Shown: positions 37,980 through 50,690, numbered from the stretch's first letter. The stretch: 64,000 nucleotides of DNA from Chamaea fasciata (GCA_029207755.1 JARCOQ010000002.1:112765745-112829744); one strand, 5' to 3'. Translations and numbers: made by a program. Notes: generated from the letters alone by a model not told the origin.

Positions 37980-38400
37980 CCTCAGGAGTTGGGGGTCTAA
38001 TCGCTGCTTATTAAAAATAATGAACTATCTTACAAGTTGTACTTTTCTGCTGCGCATTTAATTAGCGTTCACCTCCCCTCCCCGCTTTCTGTCGTCCCCC
38101 CCCCCTCCCCTCCAACTCCTTTTCTAGGCTGACAGAGCTGAGAGGAGGGAAACTGAAGCAATTTGAAACCTTGTTAGAAATTTATGAAGTGCTAAAATGT
38201 TTTATTCCCAGAGGCTGGTTTGCCAGCTGTCACTGGTAAGCCATTCGCTGCCTGCGATAGCAGGGGGAGGCAGCAGGCCACAGCCAACACGAGCCTGTAC
38301 ATCGTTTGGCAGATTATACACTCTGTAATTAGCAGGAAGTAGAGTGAAACTAATTATTTTTCTCCTCAATTGGGCCAATGACATTTGAGAGGAGGACGGA
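37980..38400. promoter_or_regulatory. Candidate conserved non-coding element
   Basis: Non-repetitive sequence with GCGCATTTAATTAGCG near 38053, a C/T-rich tract at 38090-38120, and a block at 38300-38385 with TGTAATTAGC, ACTAATTATT and CAATTGGGCCAATG. Base composition differs from the flanks. It ends about 160 bp before LTR copy B. Confidence 0.3.
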
Positions 38401-38561
38401 TGGGGTGCTGGATGGGGAAGTTGTGGAGAGGCCACGGATTCCCTCCTTTCCCTGCTCGCTGTGCCCGTGATAATCCCACATCCAGCTGGGAAAGGCAAGG
38501 AAAAGCTCCTATACCTCTGCCTTGCTCACAGCCTGTGGGCAGCAGGAGAAAAGCTGTGTGT

Positions 38562-39116
38562 TGTGGGAAATCTGGACGCTGGGAATTTTGGACTCTATGT
38601 GCTGGCAGGCACAGAACTTCAGGGAAGCACTGCATTTGACCTGAGGCCTTAAAACAGGCTTCCAAAAATGAGTGATAGCACTGGGATCATGGGGATGTAG
38701 TTTGGATAGCACTGTGTGATCTCACAGGGTGAAAAACTTAGACTTGGGATTTTAGTGTATGGTGATATATGGGAGCCAGGATGGAGAACTTTGGGTGTGG
38801 ATTAGTTGTCTTTTTGCACCTTCTTCACCTCCTTCTTCATGGGTTTGGGTGATTTCTTTGATTGGTTAGTGAGGTCTGCATTGTGGACCTTGGGTGATAT
38901 GTCATTGCGTCAAAAACATAAATTATACAGATGTCAACTTTTTATTGGAAAATTGGGAGTTAAATAGCCTTGAACAGACACCATTTTAGCTCACTTTCTC
39001 AGCTTGTTAGGGAGAGCTCACATCTTGTGAGTTTGTAATAGATGAAGATAATAAATTTCAGAGTGAGACATCAAAAACAATGTCTCCTGAGTTTTATTTA
39101 CCCTGACCTTGGAGCA
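38562..39116 (+). mobile_element. LTR, family 2, copy B
   Basis: About 555 bp beginning TGTGGGAAATC and ending near ACCTTGGAGCA, with AATAAA at 39050-39055. It aligns with copies A, C and D; a shared landmark is the CTTCTTCATGGGTTTGG region near 38835. This is the most complete copy. The ends are inferred from the alignment, and I did not find a convincing target duplication. No viral coding sequence adjoins it, so it is probably a solo LTR. Confidence 0.75.
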
Positions 39117-40749
39117 GGAAAAAGAGCCAGGAATTCCAACAGTGTGTTTGCTCTACAAACCTTTCCCGGTCTTTGGGAATGATCCTTTTGACTGTGGAAA
39201 AGCTGGGCACAGTTCAGTGCCTGGGGTGTCTCCTGGAGTGATGCTGTGTAGGGCAGGATGCAGGTCTTGAGGGAGGAAGTGCTTTTGAGTCCTCTCACTA
39301 AACCTCCAAAGGCTCTTAAGTGGCTGATTTGACTACAAAGTGCACTGCCAGTAGGTTATAATCAGGAAAGTCTGTGACAAAAGGATAAGTCTTCTATTAG
39401 AATTTTTAGTTTTGATTTCCTGAACTAAAATGAAAATCACTCTGCTTCCATCTTACAGTTCTCATTTGCAAGCAACGTAGCCACCCCTTACCTGCACATA
39501 TGAGCTGCAGCCTGGAAACCGGATCTTTTTTCCTCTCCCCTCTAAGGCTGACCTTTAAAGTTCATTTCTATCTGCATTTCCAAAGGAAGACTTTCACAAG
39601 GTCAGTTCAAAGACCTTATTATTTGAGTGGAGTCACTTGAAGTACAGTGCATGAGAAGCATACTGCTAGAATATGAACCACTAGAAAATGCATTAAGGGC
39701 ATTTAGAAACACAAAAATAGCTGCTGCTTTCTGTCTTTAACATCATGTGAGCTTCGGTGTTTTAAAAAAAACTAGCTTTAGCTTTTAATTTTGTTTCTTT
39801 GCTATAGCCTGATAAAACTGCTGCTTTATATTTTAGGTCCTGGGCCTAGATTCTGTTCTCCACCACCTGGCTCATTTAGTCGATCCTTTAATTAGAACAA
39901 GTGTGTGCTGGGTTTTTATTTTACCCTTTTTTTTAAAAAAAAACATCTTTTTATTTTTATGGCCCCCCACCTTCCTTCTTGTGGTGGTCCCTTGAGTTTT
40001 GCACTGATCATATTCTTAACAGGTCTAATGACAGTCCCTGAGTTCCCTCCCTGAGCAGATCATTTCTGTGCCTAACTGCTGTTAAAGTTAGTAAAAGCCT
40101 AATGTGTGTAGCCTTATTATTTTCTTCCCCTCATTTGGCTTCAAAGCCTTTTCTCTTCATTATGCCAAACAGGAGTGAGGAAGCTCTTTTCAGTGAAATG
40201 TTAAGACCAGGAAGAAGTGGGTGTTTATGTGTACTCAGGAAAGGAATTCAACAATAACAAGGCATTTTAGTGTCAGCCGTGTATAAATTAAAGTGCATGT
40301 TCCATGTAGACAATGCACATCCTTTAAGAATGATCTATTTGTAAAAAATAGGTGGCTTTATTTTTTTAAACAATCGTGTCTTTCTTAAAAGCATTAGGTG
40401 TTTCTTCAAAGCAACAATGCTTTTGTGTGAAAATTGTTAGTTTAGGTTGACTCTACATTGTAAAATCACAAAGGAATCTGAGCAGGTAATGCTGCATTTG
40501 CATCAGGATGATGTTTACTGGGCCTTCAAAAGCCAGGAACTGAAAGTGTGCTTCAAGACTCTTGACTTCTCCCTCTTTTCCTGCCAGCTCTTTGTGTGCA
40601 TCCTGACAAGCCTCGCTCATGGAGTGCTCTTGCCTGGTTTTCAGCCACCAATGTTTGTGTCACCACTGCTCGCAAGACCCACAAAGGTGTTCCTCAGCAG
40701 TGTGGGCAAACCCTGTGTGCTGGGTTGTGGTGGGTTTTGCTTCTTTTTT
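39117..40749. other. Intronic sequence without a gene
   Basis: Unassigned DNA between two oppositely oriented copies of LTR family 2. A T8A10 junction lies near 39930. Confidence 0.6.
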
Positions 40750-41159
40750 TCTTCTACTAAGGTCAGGATGGAGACACACAGGAAATGCAGACTTTGAGTT
40801 CAGACTTGGAATGTTTATTATCTCTGATCTATTTACAGTGTTACAGACTCATAGGCCGTGAGCTCTTAGAAAACGAAGGTAAAATGGAAAGCTTCTAACT
40901 CTTTCCAAGGTCTTTTAAGATATATTTACCCAATAACGAGGTGACACCTGTATTATTTATGTTTTTGACCCAGCAATGACCACCCAAGGCCTGCAATGCA
41001 GACCTTTTCCACCCAATTACAGAAAACCACCCAAACCCATGAAGAAGAAGGAAGAAGGTGAAGAAGAAGGACTTAGACAATGCTCCAAATCCTCCATCTT
41101 GACTCATTTCTATTACTATACACCAAAACCTCAAATTCTAAGTTTCTAGAACTCCAACA
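40750..41159 (-). mobile_element. LTR, family 2, copy D (internal deletion)
   Basis: On the minus strand this runs from TGTTGGAG (41159) to about CCTGACCTTAG (near 40758). Compared with copy B it lacks roughly 170 bp after the first dozen bases and then matches well to the end, including AATAAA before the 3' part. The outer boundary at 40750 is approximate. Confidence 0.72.
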
Positions 41160-42577
41160 CTGAGTCCTGCTTCAGGCAGGAAAATGGAGATTTGTGTCAC
41201 ATCATCTCTCAGACACCTTTAAATTCCTGAGGGTGTCCAGCCTGGGCAACCTGTGGTGCCTGGTGCTCTTTGTCACTTGGCTCCTGCCAGCACAGGTGGG
41301 ATGGAGAGTGATGGCCAAGCAGGGACTGATCCTTCTGCAGCAAAGTTGCAGTAATTCAGTGCAGGCATTGCAAAGCAGACTTTAACACTGTTTTTGTGGT
41401 AGCAGAATGGCTCAGTAGTTGCAGATCCTTTTGCACAACCCCCTGCCCCCAGTGGAGTTTGCAGCTGCCTTAGTCCTTCTATTAAATAATCATATAATTC
41501 ATACAGGTTTTACCCCTCTGTTTCCATTCCCCTCCTTTACACCAGCCCCAGATACTTCATGTAGACCTGACAACAGTGTTGCTTCTGAGTATTTTTTCCT
41601 CTTTGATGGTTTCTCTCACACTGGATCTTGTGAGGGAAGTTTCTGGTCTCTGCTGCAGACAGTTATGGTGTCTGAGTAGGTTTTCATCCCCTCATGGGAC
41701 TAAAGCATGCATTTGCAATTGTAATAAATACTGTACTTTATAAAAAAATATTCTGTAAACATATGTTTTCTTTAATAATGAGGTCTACAGCAAACCAACT
41801 GAGATTAAGGCTGCTTCATATATTTATTTATCTTGTTCCTGTACTTGACATGTTAATGAATCATCTCACCATTCTACTGAAAATTATCACACATAAGATT
41901 TTCAGAAAGTCAGAATGCAGTTATCGAATCTGCTGGTTTATTAATATTCTGGAATCCCCATAAACTCTCATTTCTTGTCATGAGTGTTACCTGTGTTTTG
42001 CTAAATCCAAATTTAATCTACAAATAATACCAATACTATTATAAAACTGTATTTAGATATCAACCAAATAGAGATAATGGAGAGAGCTGTTTCTGCTTGC
42101 ACAGGCCTCCCTGGGAAATCGGGGCTATTCTCTTTCTGATCATTTTTAGTTACTTGCATGTAAGATCTGTTCTCCAAATTTAACATTTCAGATTGAGACA
42201 CATGACATCATTTGAGCATAGGCTGCTGAGAAATACAAAATGGGACTCACCATCCCCAAAACAGTTCTAGGACTCATCTGATATTTTGTGCATTTTTAAG
42301 AGGAAGAAACTAATTATGCTCTTAACAGTTAAAAGAATCAGCTTGGTGTAGTGCTTGTGATCTGTGTGGCACAATTTGCTTGTCTCTTTTCCCACCAGAT
42401 CAATTGCATTTGTTTATTAGTGAGTTACATGCACAGAATAAAAATCCCAAGGAATATGGAAGAAAGAAGTTATTTCCAGTCTTCTTAAGGAGAAGGAACT
42501 TAGAATTTAAGACTATTTTAAATCCCCTGTTGAACCTGTAATATCAGCTGAACGATTAAAGCATCAGGTTTCTATAT
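41160..42577. other. Intronic sequence without a gene
   Basis: AT-rich, nothing recognised. Confidence 0.6.
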
Positions 42578-42920
42578 CATGGAATCCCGGGATGGTTTGG
42601 GTTGGAAAGGACCACAAAGATCAACCAGTTCCAACCCCTGCCATGGGCAGGGACACCTTCCACTGTCCCAGGCTGCTCCAAACCCCAGTGTCCAACCTGG
42701 CCTTGGGCACTGCCAGGGATCCAGGGGCAGCCACAGCTTCTCTGGATACCCTGTGCCAGGGCCTGCCCGCCCTCCCAGGGAAGAATTCCTTCCTAATATC
42801 TAACCTAATTCTACCTAACCAGTTCCATCCTAATCTGAACACACCCTGAGTTTGAAGCCATTTCCCCTTTTCTTGTCCCTCCATCCCTTGTAAAAAGTCT
42901 CTCCCCCTATTTTCCCGTGG
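42578..42920 (-). mobile_element. CR1 LINE 3' fragment
   Basis: The + strand starts TCATGGAATCCCGGGATGG and continues with GTTTGGGTTGGAAAGGACC, the CAGGCTGCTCC and GGGGCAGCCACAGCTTCTC segments, and AGAATTCCTTCCTAATATC. The CR1 end is intact at its left (3') edge. Confidence 0.9.
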
Positions 42921-45769
42921 CTTTGTGAGCCCAGTGAGGTTCCCATGGCTCTGTTCTTGAGCCTGCCCAGGTACACGCACAGTGTCTGCACAGCTGTGGC
43001 ATTGTTCTTTTAAATGATGTGAAAAACACCTCTGATATTTGTGTCCCTTGTTCAGGATGGGGAGGGGCTGTGCTGGTGAGTGATGGACTAGAAAAACCTA
43101 AAAATACCTTCTTGCTGCTCTGGTTCTTCTGCAGACTGTTCCTTAGGGTGGCCTTTTGTTTAATTCAAACACAGAACCACTTTATTTTCCCATTTTCAGT
43201 GTTGATATTCTGGGAGTCTAAAAAGAACACCTAAGCTCATGAAAACTGATACAAAGGTCAATTTATGCCCTTCCTCCCCAACGAATCCTTGATGTAATTA
43301 AATGTGCAGTACTTGAAGCTTACCCTACTTGCTACTCTTTTTTGTTGTTGTTGTCTTGATTAAACATGACAACAGATCAATGGGAGAGTTAAAACAGGCC
43401 GTTAGAAATAGGCACAGGCTTAAACCAAGTATTTGGTTACACTCTAGAATAATGAAACAGCCCAAAATGGTTGGAGTGTTTTTAATGGGACAAATTTAGA
43501 TGACAATTATATAGAGGATGGTCTGGTCTGGTTGGGTGGCATACTTTTTAAATTTTTTTTATTTTAAAGCCAGAAACCTTAGAACAACCCAAGAGGGATT
43601 TTACCTATCAGTTCATCTTACTGGGGCTTTTTTTTCAGTTCATGAATGGAAATGGCTCAAGGTGATCATAATCAATAAAGCCAGACACCTTTCTTTAAAA
43701 TCTGAGTGAAGAAAGGAAGAAATGGAAAGATGAAAAAATATTGCAAGTTCTGTATTAGGAAATGCAAACAGGCCCTAGGGATACCTTGGCATCAGTCTGT
43801 GTCCCAAACTCAGCTGGTGCTGCTGCACAATCTGATATTTCTACAGATTACATAAGGTCTTCTATTTGATTAGTGTGTCCTTTGTGTCCTGTCCCCTTCA
43901 TATAAACATTTTGGGTGAAATAACATTTGGGAGTCAGTATTTTTTTGTCACTGAGTACTCCTGGCCTTCTGTTGTTGGGGTTTTTTTATTATTTTATTTT
44001 GTTCTTCTCATGCTACATTTTCAATGATGCATTGAAATATTAGTAAGGTCACGTTCAGGACTTGGCCCTGAGAAATGTTAGATATAGAAACACTTCTATC
44101 AAGAAAGACAATGATGTTTGCAAACCTACTGTCCTGATGATGGACAAAATTGTTAGTAGTTATTCTGTAGTTATCCTTTGAATTGGTCATAAAATAGAAG
44201 TATTTACAAATACATAGGAAATTTAAAAGCAGATTGATTTTTTTCTCTCTTGCTTCTGCTCCCTTATGATTTCCTGCTTGTCAGGTTCATGGGAGCAAAG
44301 GAATCTTATTCCTCCTTCCTCTGCCTCCCCTTTACCCCTTTATTCAGGTTTGTGTGTCACTGCCACATCTATTTGAGGTTACCTCTGTATCTTAGGCACA
44401 GATTTGTGTGTGTGATGGGGTAGCATCCCCCAGTCGTGGCTTTACAGTCTTACTATTGATATTTAACACATAAAGCAAGACTAGAAAGGATAAATATTTG
44501 AATCTTTGCCATGCACAGCATGACCTCCTCACGTCTCACATCCAGGCCACTGCAGCTGGCTTGGGTTCTGTGTTTGCAGCAGAATCACCTGCTGAAGGCT
44601 CAAGAAATGGCTGATGTTTTGTAAACCAACACAGAGTTTAAAAAATACATTTTGGAACTAACTTAGAGTTAAAAAAAACCCCTTTGGAACCAACATAGAG
44701 TTAAAAAAAATTAAAATGTAGTAATATATATGAGACACTTTAATTCCTGTTCATATTCCTATTCTAGCACAAATGTCATTAAATTGTAATAATGATTACA
44801 CATAATGACTACTTGATACTTTGATTTTGCTCGAAAGATCCCTTTTATCTCATCATTATTTACACTTTAAACTCTGCTTCAGAATCTACATAGCTGTCAA
44901 TTTGTATGATGCACATACTTAATTAGCTCTGATTAGGAGCAGAAGGGTGTGTGGGAGAAACTATTTTGCCAAATACAGTGATTGTATTAAGCCTTAAATA
45001 TTATGGTTTAATGTGACTGATGAATGAAAAAGGTGTATATTTTCAGCTAGGTTGGGTTGGCTCATGAGAACGAGAGGTGAGAGGTGGGTGCTGTGGTTTG
45101 GAGCCTCCAGGGAAGGTGATTTTTTTTTGGTCTGGCACAGGAGATGCAGCTGGAACATTCCAAGAGGCACCAGCAACACATACAGGAAATAATAGAGAAA
45201 GACTTGCTTGAATCAGGTTGTTTGAATAAAAGGTTGAATTTTAGGAGCTCTCTGCTCAGCCTTTTCTTGTAGAATTCTTTATCATCTGCCCAGTCCCGAA
45301 AACTGAGTTTAAAATAAAATAGTGTCGAGAAGAAGGAGTAAGACTTACAGGAGGAAAAGGAAATATTTAAAGGTAAGTTGAGATGTGATACAAACCAAAA
45401 CAGGACAAGCAAACAGATGGTTTCAAACTTAAAGATGGGGGAATTTGACAAGTGTGGGGGTAATTGGCAAGAAATTCTCATGTAATTGGTGAGAATTTGT
45501 CTTCCAGGGCTGAAATCTTGAAGAAAAACCATTTTTACTCCTGCAGTCTTGGACAAAAAAAGTGAAAGTGAAAGATAGTGAACCTAGAAAATTCCCAAAT
45601 AACCTAAGTATTTGAAAATGGGCATCTGGGACAAAGCATCTCAATCCCTAAGGAAGTTATGCAAGAAAATGAATTTAAAATATCTTTTTAAACTTCTGAA
45701 AATGCCAAACATCAGATGTGTTCTTGCTATTTTATTTCGGGTACTTAATGTTACAGATTTTTTTGTCAT
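42921..45769. other. Intronic sequence without a gene
   Basis: Holds the 32-bp tandem repeat at 44622. The purine-rich + strand from about 45200 may be an extension of the ancient CR1-like element. The 164-codon minus frame at 45062-45556 is not convincing as a protein. Confidence 0.55.
44622..44717 (+). repeat. Tandem repeat, 32-bp unit, three copies
   Basis: Units start at 44622, 44654 and 44686. The shared core is GGAACCAAC followed by ATAGAGTTAAAAAAA. Units 2 and 3 are closer to each other than to unit 1. Confidence 0.8.
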
Positions 45770-46340
45770 AAAGGACTAAGGTAGAGAATTACAAGTTATC
45801 AGGCCTTAAAGAACAAAGTTTTCAGAGCACATAAATAAATGCAATGTACTAGGGAAAGAAATCTGACAGACTTAGAAAAGGAAAGTGTGCTTGGCAAATT
45901 ATTACAGATTTTTTTTTCTTTGAGGAAATCGAAGCAGGTGGGCAAGGAAAATGGAGTCAGTATAACATAACTGGGTCTTTAAAACAAGTTCATCAAAATG
46001 TCATATCAAGCAGTATGGAAGAGAGATGCCATGGGGTAAGAGAGGTCCTCATGTAGATTAATGATAGGCTAGGAAAGAAATAGGAAACATATAATTGATT
46101 TTCCTGCTGGAGAGCAAACACTGTCAGCGATCTGTGCTGGTTCATGGGTTGGTTGACATAAATGAGCTGAAGAAGGTTATAAATATTAAAATCTTCTGAT
46201 GGAGCACTATTCAAGAGAGCCCAAAGTGCACGGAAGTAGAGCTGCAAAGAGTTAGAAAGATCATGCAATAATGGGGAATAAAATGGCAATTGGGGAAGAA
46301 AATGAGTGCAGAGCACTGCAAACAGCAAAGGTAATTCTAG
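45770..46340 (+). mobile_element. Ancient CR1-like LINE, reverse-transcriptase region remnant
   Basis: Several short landmarks occur in the order found in amniote CR1/L3-type ORF2: GAGGAAATCGAAGC (45922), GGCTAGGAAAG (46067), a CGATCTGTGCTGG block (46128), GAGCTGAAGAAGGTTATAAAT (46164), GCTGCAAAGAGTTAGA (46241) and an AAAATGGCAA block (46279). Many frameshifts and stops make it non-coding. The match is from recall of the general consensus and not a computed alignment. The element may extend to the left towards 45350. Confidence 0.6.
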
Positions 46341-47895
46341 TTATTTGTGTGATACTGGGCTTAAAATTAGCTGTCACCACTAGGAAAGGATGTGACAGAC
46401 CTTCCCTAAACATCTTTTATCAGCCACTGTTGGAGCACAGTTGATGGGTACTTGGACACTTGGAATAACACCCTATTCTACTGCTATACAAAAAAGGTGA
46501 TTTGTTTTCTTAAAAAAAAAAAGAAACTGAACACTGAAGAATTCTTTTTCCTTTCACTAAGATTTATGTTGAATGCTGTCACCCTTCTCCCAAAAGTGAT
46601 AACAAAATAAACGAGTTTGTGCAGTTTCTCTTGAGGCTTGGTCTTTTTAAAATGTTCCTAAGGAAAACTGGAGGGGAACAGGTTTGTTTAAGCTGAACTG
46701 ACACCAGTGTGGACAGAAATACCTTCCTTGGCTGCAAGAACCTGCAAGGACATCATTTTCATTGCATTCATTTCCATTTTCATTTCATTTCAGTGAAAAA
46801 GTGATACGTTATTTTTTTAAAAACTAATGAAAAATACAGGAAGGGCCCAAGCTCAGGCTGTCACTGGTATTTAAGTGTCCAAATTTCAATTAAGTTCACA
46901 GAATTCTGTTTTTTGCTGTTGGTCTTTGAGGCCTGTGATTGCCTCGACGTGACACAGAAATCCTGATGGGGGGAGCAAAATGGAAACCAGGATTTTCCAA
47001 GTAACAGCTCAGCAAGTCGTGTGCTTATTTTTCAGGTAAACAAAGCGGCCTTCAAGGCAAGTTAGTCTTGTATTCTCTCAAGAGTATATAATATGTAAAT
47101 CTGTGTTATATACTCATTCTGCATCATATTCATAATACTTTCTTATGTATTTCTATTCCTCAACAGCTTAACCTGCTAAATGTGCCATTTCCAAACTGAA
47201 TGTTATCTTGGGATCATTCAGAATGTTAAAATATTCTTGGATAACTACACTGGTAGTGTCTCCCCTCTATTTTAGATGTTATATTATTATTAAATTATGT
47301 TGTTGTTTTAATTTATGTGACAGATATTTAATTTCTTCATTTTAAAACCTTTCCTCCTCCAGCAAAACCCAAATTCCTGAGATCTTGTCTCCCACTGAGG
47401 AGAAGAAATTCCTCATGGACTGTGTCTATTGTGTCTGTTTTATAATAATATTATTAGACTTATTTCTTTGTACGCTATGCTGTATGAATTACACAGCAAA
47501 CCCATGACAAAGAGAGTACCAGTCTGCAGTTGGTAAGGTACTGATCATTCCATAAGTTGTTTGGTTGGTTTTGTTAAAGAAACAAAATTAAATCCTGAAG
47601 ACTTGTTTTGCACCTACGTTTTTTCTCTTTTATGTCCTCTTTTCCTTTCCCCTTCAAATGATAGGTAGAGTGAAAAATCTTGCTTTTTTGGTATTCTTTT
47701 TAATTAAGATTGCAGTAGCTTGTCATAGCTCAAGTCTTCTATAAAAATAGCCAAGAATGCCAGGGCATTTCCCTTTCCTGTAATTTAGTGAGATGTAAAC
47801 AAAAATCAGTACATCATGGTGACCTTGGAAGCAGTTGAGGAAAAAATGTGAGCAGTAACCAAATGGTAATGCTGCTTCTCCTCTTCATTGCAGAA
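46341..47895. other. Intronic sequence without a gene
   Basis: AT-rich, with the CATTT run at 46756. Nothing else recognised. Confidence 0.6.
46756..46795 (+). repeat. CATTT-type short tandem repeat
   Basis: Imperfect CATTT and CATTTC units between 46756 and 46795. Confidence 0.6.
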
Positions 47896-48182
47896 GAGAA
47901 TCACAGAATGGTTTGGGTTGGAAGGAAAGTAAAAGCTCCGCCAGTGCCATCCCCTGCCATGGGCAGGGACACCTTCCACTGTCCCAGGCTGCTCCAAGCC
48001 CCAGTGTCCAACCTGGCCTTGGACACTGCCAGGGATCCAGGGGCAGCCACAGCTTCTCTGGGCACCCTGTGCCAGGGCCTGCCCATCCTCACAGAGAAAA
48101 ATTTCTTCCCAGTATTTAACCCAACCCTGATCTCTTTCAGCTAAAGGCTGTTTCTTCTTGCTCTGTCACTGCATGTCCTTAT
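47896..48182 (-). mobile_element. CR1 LINE 3' fragment
   Basis: Same subfamily look as the copies at 17746 and 42578: AATCACAGAATGGTTTGGG, then CATGGGCAGGGACACCTTC and the GGGGCAGCCACAGC block. About 290 bp are preserved. Confidence 0.9.
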
Positions 48183-49679
48183 ATTCTACGTACACTTGCA
48201 TTGTGTTGTAATTTTTCTATCTTGTTTGGTTGTAGTGTGTGAGTTACTCTCTGCCTCTGTCAGTCCAGGGTTTATTTTCATGATTAATAAAGCCAAATCA
48301 CTTTCAGAGCCTATCAGCAATTTCATTATTAAAATAGTAACTATATACTAAGAGTTGCTAATAATACATATATTAAAATAGTATCTATATACAGCTACTG
48401 TTTGCTCTACAGCAGTGAGACTGCTCAGATCTGGTGGTGCTGGATTTTTGTGCTGAGCAGAAGCAATTGCTATGTGGCTTTTGTGAGTTTCTCCTTCTTT
48501 TCCTCCCTCTCTCCTCTTTATTTTTTTTTTTGGATGTTCATTGAGAGCCATCCCCTGAGCAAGACAGGCAGCTGTGCCCTCTTCACTCCTCCTCTGGTGC
48601 TGGGTTTGGAGCACGGGGAAGGGCTGCCCTTGTTCTGCTGCTGTGACTCAGCCCTAGCTGATATGACAGGCAAGCTGTCAGAAGGAATTCAGTCACACTC
48701 GGGGCTTGTCCCCACGGGTGGAAAAAATCCAGCAGGGATGAAAAGCAGCATTAGGGCAGCAAAATGTTTGAGGCATGCTGCGTGTTCTGCAGAGGCTGGA
48801 GAGCCCTCACTAGACCAGGAAATCCAAATGCCAGGTGGATGTGTGCTCCTGCAGGGATTTCTAATCCAGGTTGTTCCACACAGCCATTTCCAGATCCCTA
48901 GAATGTATCCTCTCCCTTCAGAATAATGTTCAGGGGTGAATATTTTCTTGCCTGTGACTCAGGAATTTCTTCCATCCTGCATTTGCAGATTTGGGGAATA
49001 AGGACTTATACTTGCATAAATCACTTGCAGTTGACATGAAAGAAAAAGAAACATGGTAGGGAAGTGAGGGACAGCAAACTCAACACCTCCAGAATGGAAA
49101 TGTTCTTTATATCACAATATCATATGAAGTTTGATGCAAAAAAATGCATCACACTAATATTAAATTTTGTCCTTGATGTGCTGGTGGTGATGGTGGTGGA
49201 TTGGGACTGTTAAGAATACAGTCTCTGCTCAACATTTCCTAACTTGGAAATCCTGTAGAGTTTAGTGCTACTCATCTCTTTAGCAGTTTCTGGAAGAACT
49301 CTGTTTTTCAGGAAGTGCTACAAACGTTGCTCTGCTTATTGTTCCTACAATGGGCAGGTTTCGCATTTTCCTTTAGCAGGGACTACCTAATGTAGTACCT
49401 AAATGGTGTCAATGTTGGAAATAATGCACCACCAAAGCTTTCACCTAATTCTCCTTGCTTTTTCTTTCAACACCCAGAGCATTTAGCAACGTTTGTGTGA
49501 TTTCTTGCAGTAAAACCTCGTGTTTTGTATGCTGATGGCTGCCACCACATCTTTCAGATTCTCCTGCTTGTCCTTGCTGGATGAGCTCACTGATGGTGTC
49601 TGGGCAGAAGCTGTGCAGGCTCAGTCAAACCCCAAAACTCCATTCTTACCTTTCCCTTAGGGCAATATTGTTTTCCCTC
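48183..49679. other. Intronic sequence without a gene
   Basis: Contains the longest open frame of the window (48402-48926, +, 174 codons), which has no recognisable domain. A duplicated ATATTAAAATAGTATCTATATAC-like phrase, in two parts, occurs near 48328 and 48370. Confidence 0.55.
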
Positions 49680-50145
49680 TGACGCCTTGGGAAAGGTGAC
49701 CTGAAAGAGAGACTGGACAGAGCTGGAGAATAAAGTAGATAATTATTAAAAGGCCTTTAAGGATACACCTTGGGTAGTACAGGAGCCTGACCAGGGCTAC
49801 ACCCAAGGTGGACCCAGAATGGTCACAAAATGGACAACCGGTCACAGTCACGAGGTCTCACACTTTTATAAGTTTTGGTCCATTTGCATATTGGGTTTTA
49901 ATTGTCCAATTACAGCTTCAGGTTATGAACTCCCATCCTTCTTGTTTTCCTTCTTCAGTCCACCATTGTTTGTGCTTTTGGGCCTGAAAACTGTACTCAT
50001 TGTCCTTGGTCTCCAGCAGGAAAAGGATTTGTTTTGTCTCCCTGTTCTGTGAAGAGAGCTGACTGACACTTAATATGAGGCTCAGAACTGCACCCCTAGG
50101 CAGCACAGAATCTGAAAAACATGAAAGTTAAAACTTGAGGCAACA
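49680..50145 (-). mobile_element. Solo LTR, family 1, copy 2
   Basis: The reverse complement matches copies 1 and 3 over their full length, 466 bp, from TGTTGCCTCA to AAGGCGTCA. It is flanked by CCTC direct repeats at 49676-49679 and 50146-50149, again a 4-bp duplication. The octamer (read as ATTTGCAT on the + strand) and TATAAA are kept. The polyadenylation hexamer reads AATAAT here instead of AATAAA (complement at 49742-49747). There are no internal genes. Confidence 0.88.
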
Positions 50146-50460
50146 CCTCAATGCATCCAAGAAAAACCCTTTTCCCCCAAAACAGCTCAGTATGGGTGAG
50201 GAGTGGGATACAACCAGGCACCATCCAGATCTCCCCCTCTGTTCTCCTTTCCCCTTCTCTCCTCTCACAGTTTTGGAGCAGAGCTTTCTGTGGTGTATGT
50301 TCAGCCCTGTTTTGGATTTACAGAAACTTTTAAGCCAGTCAGTTTTCAGCTGTGACAACAACATTTGCATCCAGGTTTTAGATGCAGGAGTCCGTTGAAC
50401 TTGCCATCATTACTGGTGAGAACTCCTGAAGACTTCCTGAGGGCATAAGTAGCATTACAG

Positions 50461-50690
50461 GGTCATGGAATGGTTTGGGTTGTAGGGGACCTTAAAGAGC
50501 ATCTCACCTTCCACTGTCCCAGGTTGCTCCAAGCCCTATCCAACCTGGCTTTGAACTCTTCCAGGGATGGGGCAGCCACAATTTCTCTGGGCACTCTGTG
50601 CCAGGGCCTCACCATATTCACAGTAAAGAATTCCTTCCTGATATCTCACCTAAATCTACTTTCTTTCACTTTGAAGCCATTTAGCTGATT
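50461..50690 (-). mobile_element. CR1 LINE 3' fragment
   Basis: GGTCATGGAATGGTTTGGG opens the element, with small internal deletions relative to the other minus-strand copies (the CATGGGCAGGGACAC segment is missing). It lies about 300 bp from the family-1 LTR copy 2. Confidence 0.88.

Noticed and set aside
45062..45556. 164-codon minus-strand frame
   Set aside because: It reads antisense to what may be an old LINE region and has no family resemblance.
48402..48926. Longest open frame of the window, 174 codons, +
   Set aside because: No recognisable domain, no splice context, low-complexity aromatic and serine-rich start. A frame of this length is expected by chance in 64 kb on six frames.
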